NCBI GenBank assembly: GCA_937916005.1
Contig: CALGIA010000356.1
Coordinates: 1 to 5,507, forward strand
Length of the DNA: 5,507 nucleotides
Source of the DNA: an uncultured Rhodospirillaceae bacterium
Lineage (GTDB): Bacteria > Pseudomonadota > Alphaproteobacteria > MPNO01
Reading direction: 5' to 3'
Part shown: in pieces, positions 1 to 5,507 of the stretch
How the letters are laid out: each line of letters starts with the position of its first letter
How positions within the stretch are numbered: the stretch's first letter is position 1
Made by a program: the position numbers and the translations under genes
Notes under the pieces: model-generated
The model's input: the letters and a program-made list of their open reading frames with translations, nothing else
What the model was told of the DNA's origin: nothing
Database searches by the model: none

Positions 1-1
1 A

Positions 2-70
2 ACGCCAGGATACGCCGCCTTCATTCTCCATCACCAAGATTCAGCTATAGCTCATTGGCCGGAACCCCAC
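2..70 (+). pseudogene. Possible C-terminal end of a C39-like peptidase domain, out of frame with the downstream permease
   Basis: The + frame starting at base 2 is open from the window edge and reads GYAAFIL, then HHQDSAIAHWPEP. In HlyB/LapB-type secretion ATPases the N-terminal C39-like domain ends in a strand of the kind GYALFV or GEVILV. A short linker and a Trp-containing segment then precede the first membrane helix. Here that Trp segment (TWHG, bases 69-80) lies in the permease frame, not in this frame. Deleting one base from the CCCC run at 65-68 would join the two into one protein. The family resemblance is from memory of the family, not an alignment. Two other readings exist: frame 1 is open to a TGA at 82-84 that overlaps the permease ATG as ATGA, and frame 3 has a TAG at 48-50. 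Which of the three frames is coding cannot be settled with so little sequence. Confidence 0.4.
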
Positions 71-80
71 ATGGCACGGC

Positions 81-1877
81 ATGATTTCCAGCCGGATCAA
101 AAGCGTCGCCAAGGAATTGACCCTCGCGTCCCTGCTGATCAATCTGTTCGCGCTCGGCTCGCCCCTGTTTGTGATGGCCATATACAACAAGGTCATCGGC
201 CAGCGCGCGCTCGACACCTTGTGGGTGCTGGGTATCGGCATGGTCATGCTGTTCGCCTTCGATATGCTGTTGCGGGCGATCCGGGGATATATTTCAAGCC
301 ATACCGGTGCGCGTATGGATGCGCTTCTGGGCGGCGAAGTCGTGCACCGGCTGATCCATCTTCCCTATCGCCATTTTGAAACCACGTCCACCGGGCTCAT
401 CAGCGAACGGCTACGCCAGCTGGAAACCATTCGCCAGTTCTTTACCGGCCAGATGCCCATGGTGCTGATTGATCTGACCTTCGTGTTTGTGTTCGTCGCC
501 GCGCTGTATTTCCTCAGCCCGATGCTGGCTCATATCGTGATCGGGGCGATGCCGATCTTCCTGATCATCTCGCTCGCGTTCAACCGGGCGCAGAAAAAAC
601 TCGTCAATCAAAACTTCGTCGCGCTGGCGGCGAAGACATCGGTGCTCGCCGAAGTGGTGTCCAATGCGCTGACCATCAAGTCGCTGGGCCTCGAATCGGA
701 AATCGAAAAACGCTGGACCGAAAAGCTGGCGCTGTCGGCATGGACCGGCTTCCGGTCCAACAACCTTGCCAATATGATTTCAACATTCGGGACGGCGCTG
801 CAGCAATTCGTCGGCTTGTTGATTGTTTTTGTCGGCGCGTTGAATGTTATCGACGGTCAGATGAGCATTGGTGCGTTGATCGCCGCCAATATCCTTGCCA
901 GCCGCGCCCTTGCGCCCATGCGCCAGGTGGTGACGGCGTGGAGCCAGCTGATCGAGGTCCGTGCGGCCTTCTCGCGGCTGAATGAAATCATGGAAGAGCC
1001 AACCGAAGCCAGTCCCGGCGAGCGGATGCCGTCCGCCGCTATTCAAGGTGAGATCACGCTGGAAAACGTAGCGTTCTCATATGATACGGACATGGCCCCG
1101 GTGCTCCACAAAATTGATCTTACCATCGAAGCGGGATCGATCATGTCGATCATCGGTCCTTCGGGGTCGGGAAAAAGCACACTGGCGAAACTCATCCTCG
1201 GACTGTATGCGCCGGATTCCGGCAGGGTGCTGATCGACGGAACGGATATCGCTCATATGTCGCCCCATTCGCTGCGCCGGCAAATCGGCGTGGTGCCGCA
1301 GGAAATCCAGCTCTTTGCCGGAACCGTGCGCGACAACATATCCCTTGGCATGCCAGGAGTGGGTCATGAGCGCCTGGTGTCGGTGGCGAAATTCGTCGGC
1401 GCGCATGATTTCATCCAGCGATTGCCAAAGGGTTATGACACGGTCCTGGGCGAACGCGGCAGTGGGCTCAGCGCCGGACAGCGGCAATTGCTATGCCTGA
1501 CCCGGGCGCTACTGCGCGATCCCCGCATTCTGATTCTGGACGAGCCGACCAGCGCGCTTGATTCCCTCAGCGAGGAACAGTTGCTCCGTAATCTGCACCG
1601 GCTTGCGGGCACACGCACGATTTTCATCATCTCGCATCGGCTCGCCCCGGCGTCGATTTCCGACAAGATCGCAATGCTGGTGGACGGTGAAATCGTTGCC
1701 GTCGGCCCGCCGTCCGGGATCGCAGAAATGACCCGGACTCACATGGCCAATAACAAACCGGCGGACGCCGCGCCTCAAACCGCCCCCGCAATAGCGTCCG
1801 CCCCCCGGGAGGCCGAACTCGAAAACCGGGTCCGCCACATATTTGGAACGGAAAGCCGCGATGAACGCCGCGCCTAA
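81..1877 (+). CDS. Type I secretion system permease/ATPase (HlyB/LapB/PrtD-like ABC transporter)
   Basis: Inner-membrane ABC exporter that would use ATP to drive an unfolded substrate through a channel formed with an HlyD-type adaptor and a TolC-like protein. The 598 residues split into a membrane domain (about 1-300, six likely helices near 14-37, 46-68, 126-146, 148-167, 235-258 and 262-280) and an ATPase domain (about 322-548). The start of helix 1, with LLINLFALGSPLFVM, is typical of the LapB/RTX exporters. The ATPase domain looks complete: A-loop Tyr334, Walker A GPSGSGKST at 359-367, Q-loop Gln407, signature LSAGQ at 463-467 (an Ala where most have Gly), Walker B ILILDE with Glu488, SALD loop, and His519. 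A polar, Ala/Pro-rich tail of about 50 residues follows. The ATG at 81 has no convincing ribosome site, and family-like residues (TWHG) lie upstream of it in the same frame, so the true 5' end may be missing. As called, the length fits PrtD-like exporters that lack a C39 domain. The exported substrate is unknown. Confidence 0.93.
   Translation: MISSRIKSVAKELTLASLLINLFALGSPLFVMAIYNKVIGQRALDTLWVLGIGMVMLFAFDMLLRAIRGYISSHTGARMDALLGGEVVHRLIHLPYRHFETTSTGLISERLRQLETIRQFFTGQMPMVLIDLTFVFVFVAALYFLSPMLAHIVIGAMPIFLIISLAFNRAQKKLVNQNFVALAAKTSVLAEVVSNALTIKSLGLESEIEKRWTEKLALSAWTGFRSNNLANMISTFGTALQQFVGLLIVFVGALNVIDGQMSIGALIAANILASRALAPMRQVVTAWSQLIEVRAAFSRLNEIMEEPTEASPGERMPSAAIQGEITLENVAFSYDTDMAPVLHKIDLTIEAGSIMSIIGPSGSGKSTLAKLILGLYAPDSGRVLIDGTDIAHMSPHSLRRQIGVVPQEIQLFAGTVRDNISLGMPGVGHERLVSVAKFVGAHDFIQRLPKGYDTVLGERGSGLSAGQRQLLCLTRALLRDPRILILDEPTSALDSLSEEQLLRNLHRLAGTRTIFIISHRLAPASISDKIAMLVDGEIVAVGPPSGIAEMTRTHMANNKPADAAPQTAPAIASAPREAELENRVRHIFGTESRDERRA
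1849..1855 (+). promoter_or_regulatory. Ribosome binding site deciding the adaptor start
   Basis: The purine-rich CGGAAAG lies inside the end of the permease gene, 5 bases before the ATG at 1861. It favours that ATG over the in-frame TTG at 1843, which has no comparable site in front of it. Confidence 0.5.
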
Positions 1878-3240
1878 AATCCAGCCCCCGGCAGCCTCGC
1901 GCGCCAATCGACGTCGTTGGGTGAGACGCGCTGAATTCGTCGATTTCCTGCCCCAGGGGCAGGGGATTGCTGAACGCGAAGCGGCGCCCCTGGCGCGGCT
2001 GCTGATCTTCGTGATCGGGTTGGCGTTCTGCGCCATGCTGGCCTGGGCGGCGCTTGGCCGGGTCGATCAGGTTGCCACGGCGCCGGGCGTTGTTCGTCCC
2101 GCCGGCAAGGTCAAAATCGTCAATCACGCGGATGGCGGCCGGGTCGCCGCGATACATGTTTCCGAGGGCGAAAAGGTGCGTGCGGGCCGGGTGCTTATTG
2201 ATCTGGATCCGGATTTTCTCAAGGAGGAAGTCGCAAAGCTCGAAAGGGAATGGGACGCCTTCTCCGCGCGTGCAACGAGGCTGGAAGCCGAGGCCCGGGG
2301 AGCGACGCCGGAATATTCATCCACCCTCGAAACGAAACGGCCGGATCTGGTGATGATGCAACGCCAGATCCATGACGCGCGCCGACAATCGCTCGCGGCG
2401 CGCCGCGATGCCGCAGATCAGGTCATCGAACGTCGCGCACGCGAGGCGGGCGCATCCGCGGCGCGCGAAAAACAGCTCACGCGCGGCTTCGGCATTCTTC
2501 GACAGCAGGAAGCAGCGGTGTCGGACCTGGCTGATAAGGGCTATTTCCCACGACTCCGCTATTTGTCAATCTTGCGTCAGGTCAGTGATCTGAAAGGCGA
2601 TATTGCCGAAACCATGGAAGTCGCCAGGGGAGCGCGCTCGGCGCTGGCGGAGGCCCGAACCCTTCGCATGTCGATCGACAAGGAATGGCAGTCGGAGACA
2701 CTGAAGGAATTGGCCTCGGTACAGCGCGAAAGAGACCAGGCGAAACATTCGCTTGCCCAAGCGGAAAGCCGGTTCCGTAACCTTTCCGTACGCGCGCCGA
2801 TTGATGGGATTGTCCAGAATATTTCGATCACCGCGCCGGGCCAGGCTATTCGCGCCAATGAGCCGCTGCTGAGCATTGTGCCGACGAGCGCCCAGTTGAT
2901 AGTCGAGACCCAGGTTTCCAATGACGATATCGGCTACATATCCATCGGCCAGAAGGCAACCGTGAAAGTTCAAACATACGATTTCGTCCGTTTCGGCGCG
3001 CTTGACGGCATCGTCGAACAAATCGCCGCAGATGCCGTGATGGATCGTGCAACGGGCCAGATGATGTTCAATGTATCAGTCCGCACCGACCGGTCCCATC
3101 TCGGACCGCGCCCGGTCGACCAGCCGGTGAACCCGGGAATGCAGGCCATTGTGGACCTGCATATCGGGAAACGTTCAATCTTGTCCTATCTGACCGACCG
3201 GCTTGACCGGACCACGCAAAACGCATTCCGCGAACGTTAG
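1861..3240 (+). CDS. Type I secretion periplasmic adaptor, HlyD/LapC family
   Basis: Membrane fusion protein that bridges the ABC exporter in the inner membrane to a TolC-type outer-membrane channel. From the ATG at 1861 it has 459 residues, the usual size for this family. A cytoplasmic basic N-terminus holds the family-like DFLPQ (28-32) and is followed by a single anchor helix at about 44-66. The two halves of a lipoyl-like domain lie at about 84-118 and 307-341, the second carrying VRAPIDGIVQN. Between them is a long charged helical region (about 120-305) expected to form the alpha-helical hairpin. A beta-barrel region follows, and the protein ends in GKRSILSYLTDRL, close to the usual HlyD C-terminal motif. 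The gene overlaps the permease by 17 bases, which implies translational coupling and a shared operon. A TTG at 1843 would add six residues and enlarge the overlap; it is less likely because of the ribosome site next to the ATG. No TolC gene follows. Confidence 0.93.
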   Translation: MNAAPKIQPPAASRANRRRWVRRAEFVDFLPQGQGIAEREAAPLARLLIFVIGLAFCAMLAWAALGRVDQVATAPGVVRPAGKVKIVNHADGGRVAAIHVSEGEKVRAGRVLIDLDPDFLKEEVAKLEREWDAFSARATRLEAEARGATPEYSSTLETKRPDLVMMQRQIHDARRQSLAARRDAADQVIERRAREAGASAAREKQLTRGFGILRQQEAAVSDLADKGYFPRLRYLSILRQVSDLKGDIAETMEVARGARSALAEARTLRMSIDKEWQSETLKELASVQRERDQAKHSLAQAESRFRNLSVRAPIDGIVQNISITAPGQAIRANEPLLSIVPTSAQLIVETQVSNDDIGYISIGQKATVKVQTYDFVRFGALDGIVEQIAADAVMDRATGQMMFNVSVRTDRSHLGPRPVDQPVNPGMQAIVDLHIGKRSILSYLTDRLDRTTQNAFRER

Positions 3241-3258
3241 ATTCGGGGCCGGAATCTA
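3238..3258. terminator. Inverted repeat between the convergent genes, possible weak bidirectional terminator
   Basis: TAGATTC (3238-3244) and GAATCTA (3252-3258) form a perfect 7-bp stem around a 7-base GC-rich loop. The stem begins in the stop codon of the adaptor gene and lies 8 bases beyond the stop of the regulator gene on the other strand. Neither strand has a U-run directly after the stem (the minus strand has TTTTT before it), so it is not a standard intrinsic terminator. Position between two convergent ends is the main support. Confidence 0.35.
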
Positions 3259-3266
3259 TCTAAAAA

Positions 3267-3845
3267 TCAATCTTCCAGCGCGTTTTCTCTCGGCGCGCGC
3301 TTGGACAGGATCCGCTGCAAGGTACGCCGATGCATATTAAGCCGCCGCGCGGTTTCAGATACGTTTCGGTCGCACTGTTCGAAAACGCGCTGGATATGTT
3401 CCCAACGCACCCGGTCGGCCGACATGGGATGATCCGGGGGCGGGGGCAATGCGCCCTCTTTCGACAGCAGGGCCGCCTCTATCGCGTCGGCATCGGCGGG
3501 CTTTGCCAGGTAATCAACCGCGCCCGCCTTCACCGCCGCCACCGCCGTTGCAATATTTCCATAGCCCGTCAGCACGATGATACGTGCGTCGGCGCGCGCT
3601 GATCTGATTGTTTCCACAACATCCAGCCCGCTGCCGTCGCCCAGCCGTAAATCCAGAACCGCATAAGCCGGCGCCATTTGCCGCGCCAGGAGCTTGCCTT
3701 CCCGTACCGAATCCGCCGAGGTGACGGCAAAATTCCGGCTTTCCATCGCGCGCGCCAACCTGTTGCGGAACCGTTCATCGTCATCGACGATCAGCAGCGT
3801 ACGTTCGCGGGTGTCTGATTTTTTGTCTTCGGGTTTTTCATCCAT
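3267..3845 (-). CDS. regA: Redox response regulator, RegA/PrrA/ActR family
   Basis: DNA-binding response regulator that is phosphorylated by its RegB-type kinase. In alphaproteobacteria this family controls photosynthesis, respiration, CO2 and nitrogen fixation and other energy genes according to redox state. The 192-residue protein has a receiver domain at about 15-128: acidic pocket Asp21-Asp22, phospho-acceptor Asp65 in AVLDLRLGDG, Thr93 in VLTGYG and Lys115 in the KPAD segment. A run of four prolines (134-137) and the segment PMSADRVRWEHIQRV, almost unchanged in RegA proteins, lead to a Fis-type helix-turn-helix at about 161-183 (SETARRLNMHRRTLQRIL). It is slightly longer than typical RegA because of a charged 15-residue N-terminus and a short acidic C-terminal tail. 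The ATG has AAGGAG 11 bases upstream. It lies 59 bases after the kinase gene and is probably co-transcribed with it. Family assignment is firm; the target genes here are unknown. Confidence 0.95.
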   Translation of the reverse strand: MDEKPEDKKSDTRERTLLIVDDDERFRNRLARAMESRNFAVTSADSVREGKLLARQMAPAYAVLDLRLGDGSGLDVVETIRSARADARIIVLTGYGNIATAVAAVKAGAVDYLAKPADADAIEAALLSKEGALPPPPDHPMSADRVRWEHIQRVFEQCDRNVSETARRLNMHRRTLQRILSKRAPRENALED

Positions 3846-3856
3846 AGTAGTTTGCG

Positions 3857-3862
3857 CTCCTT
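3857..3862 (-). promoter_or_regulatory. Ribosome binding site of the regA-like gene
   Basis: A full AAGGAG on the minus strand lies 11 bases before the ATG, slightly further than the usual 5-9. It sits at the end of an A-rich stretch (3860-3883) that is likely unstructured in the mRNA. This supports independent, efficient initiation of the regulator rather than strict coupling to the kinase gene. Confidence 0.6.
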
Positions 3863-3883
3863 ATTCTTTATTCTTGTTTCTTG

Positions 3884-3900
3884 AGCGGGCCGATCCCGCC
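3884..3900 (-). promoter_or_regulatory. Small GC-rich hairpin just after the kinase stop codon
   Basis: On the minus strand GCGGG-ATCGG-CCCGC forms a 5-bp stem (extendable by one G-U pair) beginning a few bases after the TAA of the kinase gene. An A-rich linker, not a U-run, follows, so it should not terminate strongly. It could stabilise or process the message between the two cistrons. This is inference from the sequence alone. Confidence 0.25.
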
Positions 3901-3904
3901 GGGC

Positions 3905-5242
3905 TTATGCTGTGGGATGATTCGAGGTTTCAAAGTCCGTGCGCCGCCACCGAATGACGGCTTCGGCGCCGCCATCGGCGCGATTTCTCAATTCGACGGT
4001 GGCTCCGGTTCGCTGCAGCAGGGTCCGCGCGATGAAGATGCCGAGCCCCATATGCCCCGGCGCGCCGCCGCGCACCGACAAATAGGGTTCCCCCAACCGT
4101 TCCAATAGGCGGGTCGGGAAACCCTGGCCGTCGTCGCTAATTGCAATGCTGACCTCCGTCGCCGTCCAGTGGGTTTCTATCAAGACCTCGTTACGCGCGA
4201 ACTGGACGGCATTCTGAATTAGATTGCCCAGCCCGTGGACAATCTCCGCGCTCGGCCCCGCGAACGGCATATCATCACCCTCCTGGGGCGTGAGCCGAAT
4301 TTCAACGCGCCCGTCGTCATGCCGCCGCGCCGCCGCTTCTACCAGCGCGCTCACGGGAATGCGGTCAAATGGCGATTCGTGGTCGCCTTGCGGGCTTTGC
4401 GCCAGTTCGGCGAGTATATCGCGGCATCGTCCGACCTCGCTGATCAGCAGGTTTACGTCTTCGGCAAGCGGGCTGTCATCGGGGAGTTCCCGTGAGATTT
4501 CCCGTGTCGCTACGGCGATGGTGCCCAGCGGGCTGCCCAATTCGTGCGCCGCCGCCGCCGCCAAACCGCCGAGCGCGGATAGTTGCTGTTCCCGCAGCAG
4601 AGCAAGCTGCGTCGCCGCGAGGGCGTCCGACATATTGCGGGCTTCCTGCGCAAGGCGCCATGTATAAGACGCGAAAAATGCGATACCGAGACCAAGCGCG
4701 ACCCAGCTTCCGAGGATGTATGTCTGCGGTAAGGACAGGCCTTCGCGCGCCCAGGGTAGCGGCAGATGATCCACGCCGAGCAAGGTGACGCAGAACAACG
4801 CCAGGATACAAAGCATGACGGTGCTGTGCCGCGAGAGGATCGTGGCGGAAACCGTCACGGGGGCCAGCAGTAAAAATGCAAACGGGTTTTCCAGTCCTCC
4901 CGTCAGAAAAAGCAGCACGGTAAGTTGGGTGATATCAAAAGCGAGGTATCCCGCGGCGGCAAATTCACCGACCCGGGCATTCGGCGCATGATTCCACATC
5001 GACGCCAGATTGAGCAGGGCGGAGGCGGCAACCACGCCGAGAGCCGGCCAAAGAGGCAATGGAAAATCCAAGCCTAAATGTACGACGAGTATTGTCCCTG
5101 CTTGACCGGCGACCGCTCCCCATCGAATAAGGGTCAAAGTCCGCAAGCGAACGCCCACCGGCCGTCCCACGGTGAAAGATCCGGGGCGACCTTGCGCAAC
5201 AAAATTACCTGTGTCGGTTTTGATCAAGCCGGCGGACCCCAA
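3905..5242 (-). CDS. regB: Redox sensor histidine kinase, RegB/PrrB/ActS family
   Basis: Membrane histidine kinase that senses redox state through the ubiquinone pool and a reactive cysteine, then phosphorylates the adjacent RegA-type regulator. The predicted 445 residues start with a soluble N-terminus containing the family-like VRLRTLTLIRW (31-41). Several membrane helices follow (about 40-195), with GGLENPFAFLLLAPVT (115-130) matching the quinone-binding segment of RegB. A short linker (SDALAATQLALLREQQLSALGG) precedes the H-box AAAAHELGSPLGTI, phospho-acceptor His233. Cys273 in GRCRDIL corresponds to the redox-active Cys of RegB. The ATPase part has N344, DDGQGF (370-375) and GHMGLGIFIA (396-405). 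No ATG occurs in frame before the membrane region, so the start is non-ATG: the upstream-most is TTG at 5242, with alternatives TTG 5227, GTG 5170 and GTG 5158. None has a strong ribosome site. It is the first gene of a two-gene unit with regA. The assignment is firm and the N-terminus is not. Confidence 0.94.
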   Translation of the reverse strand: MGSAGLIKTDTGNFVAQGRPGSFTVGRPVGVRLRTLTLIRWGAVAGQAGTILVVHLGLDFPLPLWPALGVVAASALLNLASMWNHAPNARVGEFAAAGYLAFDITQLTVLLFLTGGLENPFAFLLLAPVTVSATILSRHSTVMLCILALFCVTLLGVDHLPLPWAREGLSLPQTYILGSWVALGLGIAFFASYTWRLAQEARNMSDALAATQLALLREQQLSALGGLAAAAAHELGSPLGTIAVATREISRELPDDSPLAEDVNLLISEVGRCRDILAELAQSPQGDHESPFDRIPVSALVEAAARRHDDGRVEIRLTPQEGDDMPFAGPSAEIVHGLGNLIQNAVQFARNEVLIETHWTATEVSIAISDDGQGFPTRLLERLGEPYLSVRGGAPGHMGLGIFIARTLLQRTGATVELRNRADGGAEAVIRWRRTDFETSNHPTA

Positions 5243-5408
5243 TTGAGTAATTCGTTGTATTATGTGCTAGAATGCATCGCTGCGCCTTGACCCTTGTTAA
5301 GGCGGTCCTGCCGCCATTGTTGATCCGATTCCCCGAGCATTGGCATGAAATTCTAACGAAGGAGTTCCTTCCGAAATCATATTTCCATCACAAGGATACG
5401 CTCACAAT
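5243..5408. promoter_or_regulatory. Upstream region of the regB-like gene with several dyads
   Basis: No sizeable coding frame is visible on either strand. The region is less GC-rich than the genes and should carry the promoter of the minus-strand kinase operon. I could not find a convincing -35/-10 pair, which is common for alphaproteobacterial promoters. Dyads seen: CGCCTT/AAGGCG (5283-5288 with 5299-5304), GGCGG/CCGCC (5301-5305 with 5311-5315), GAAGGA/TCCTTC (5358-5363 with 5366-5371) and GAAAT/ATTTC (5373-5377 with 5381-5385). Confidence 0.4.
5358..5385. repeat. Two adjacent short palindromes, possible operator
   Basis: GAAGGA-GT-TCCTTC and GAAAT-CAT-ATTTC lie one base apart. Both are perfect in their arms. 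They sit about 120-145 bases upstream of the kinase start and some 25-50 bases upstream of a small + strand ORF. They could be a binding site for a dimeric regulator, but no known operator consensus is recognised and short dyads also arise by chance. Confidence 0.3.
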
Positions 5409-5504
5409 ATGCCGGTCGGGGCAATTGATATAAGTATTTATGCCTATACCCATATATCCTGTTTAGGACCAATGAACTGGAACTTGTTTGTTTTTCAGGA
5501 TTGA
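5409..5504 (+). CDS. Possible 31-residue small ORF of unknown function
   Basis: The ATG at 5409 opens a 31-codon frame with a mixed hydrophobic and aromatic product (including IDISIYAYTHI and NWNLFVFQD). No family is recognised. An AAGGA lies 12 bases before the start, which is rather far. Its TGA overlaps an ATG at 5504-5506 as TGATG, with AGGA at 5497-5500, an arrangement typical of coupled translation into a following gene that would continue beyond the window. The reading frame has an AT-rich codon composition unlike the four large genes. It may be a leader peptide, a small protein, or chance. Confidence 0.22.
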   Translation: MPVGAIDISIYAYTHISCLGPMNWNLFVFQD

Positions 5505-5507
5505 TGT

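Noticed and set aside
71..379. 102-residue + strand ORF starting at ATG 71, with a GGCCGGAA just upstream
   Set aside because: Beyond about base 81 it runs inside the permease gene in another frame and its product is low-complexity Arg/Ala/Pro-rich. Only its upstream part (before base 71) looks like coding sequence.
1509..2157. Two long minus-strand ORFs of 175-176 residues opposite the permease/adaptor junction
   Set aside because: Products are Arg/Gly-rich with no recognisable domain. They are antisense shadows of the GC-rich genes.
2566..3021. Minus-strand ORF of 151 residues opposite the adaptor
   Set aside because: No domain and fully antisense to a well-supported gene.
4224..4667. Plus-strand ORF of 147 residues opposite the kinase
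   Set aside because: Ser/Arg/Ala-rich shadow of the kinase gene, with no family features.
5320..5348. Possible sigma-70 or sigma-54 promoter on the plus strand (TTGATC; TTGGCATG)
   Set aside because: No acceptable -10 at 16-18 bases from TTGATC, and the GG is not followed by GC at the sigma-54 spacing.
5394..5453. About 20-codon minus-strand ORF starting at 5453 after AGGA
   Set aside because: Very short, no recognisable product and nothing next to it to give support.
5425..5458. TTGATA with nearby TATACC and TATATC as a promoter, and TTGAT as an FNR half-site
   Set aside because: Spacings (14 or 22 bases) do not fit a -35/-10 pair, and there is no matching ATCAA half-site.

Overview
The window reads as chromosomal DNA of an alphaproteobacterium. 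The main reason is a complete two-component pair that closely matches the RegB/RegA (PrrB/PrrA, ActS/ActR) global redox regulators, a system typical of that class. Codon use in the four large genes is GC-rich and looks uniform. The genus cannot be named from the sequence.

Positions 81-3240 (+ strand) hold two overlapping genes of a type I secretion system. The first is an inner-membrane permease/ATPase of the HlyB/LapB/PrtD kind. The second is its HlyD/LapC-type periplasmic adaptor. Together they would export an unfolded protein directly from the cytoplasm. The outer-membrane TolC-like channel and the exported substrate (often an RTX protein) are not in the window and may lie upstream of position 1. 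The 80 bases before the permease start are suspicious: the + frame starting at base 2 reads like the end of a C39-like peptidase domain, and it joins the permease frame if one C is removed from the CCCC run at 65-68. The permease may therefore be a full-length HlyB/LapB-type protein split by a frameshift or a sequencing error.

Positions 3267-5242 (- strand) hold regB-like then regA-like, transcribed toward the secretion genes. The sensor kinase keeps the quinone-site sequence, the H-box and the redox cysteine of RegB. The response regulator keeps the phospho-acceptor Asp, the proline linker and the Fis-type helix-turn-helix of RegA. The two transcription units converge on a 26-base gap that carries an inverted repeat.

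Positions 5243-5507 contain no sizeable gene. This stretch is AT-richer than the rest and holds several small dyads, including a pair of mutually exclusive stems just upstream of the kinase gene and two adjacent operator-like palindromes. It also holds a 31-codon ORF (5409-5504) whose stop overlaps an ATG at the window edge. It is probably the regulatory region between regB and whatever lies further right.

No clearly undescribed system is visible. The most useful leads are the broken reading frame at the 5' end of the permease and the structured region upstream of regB.
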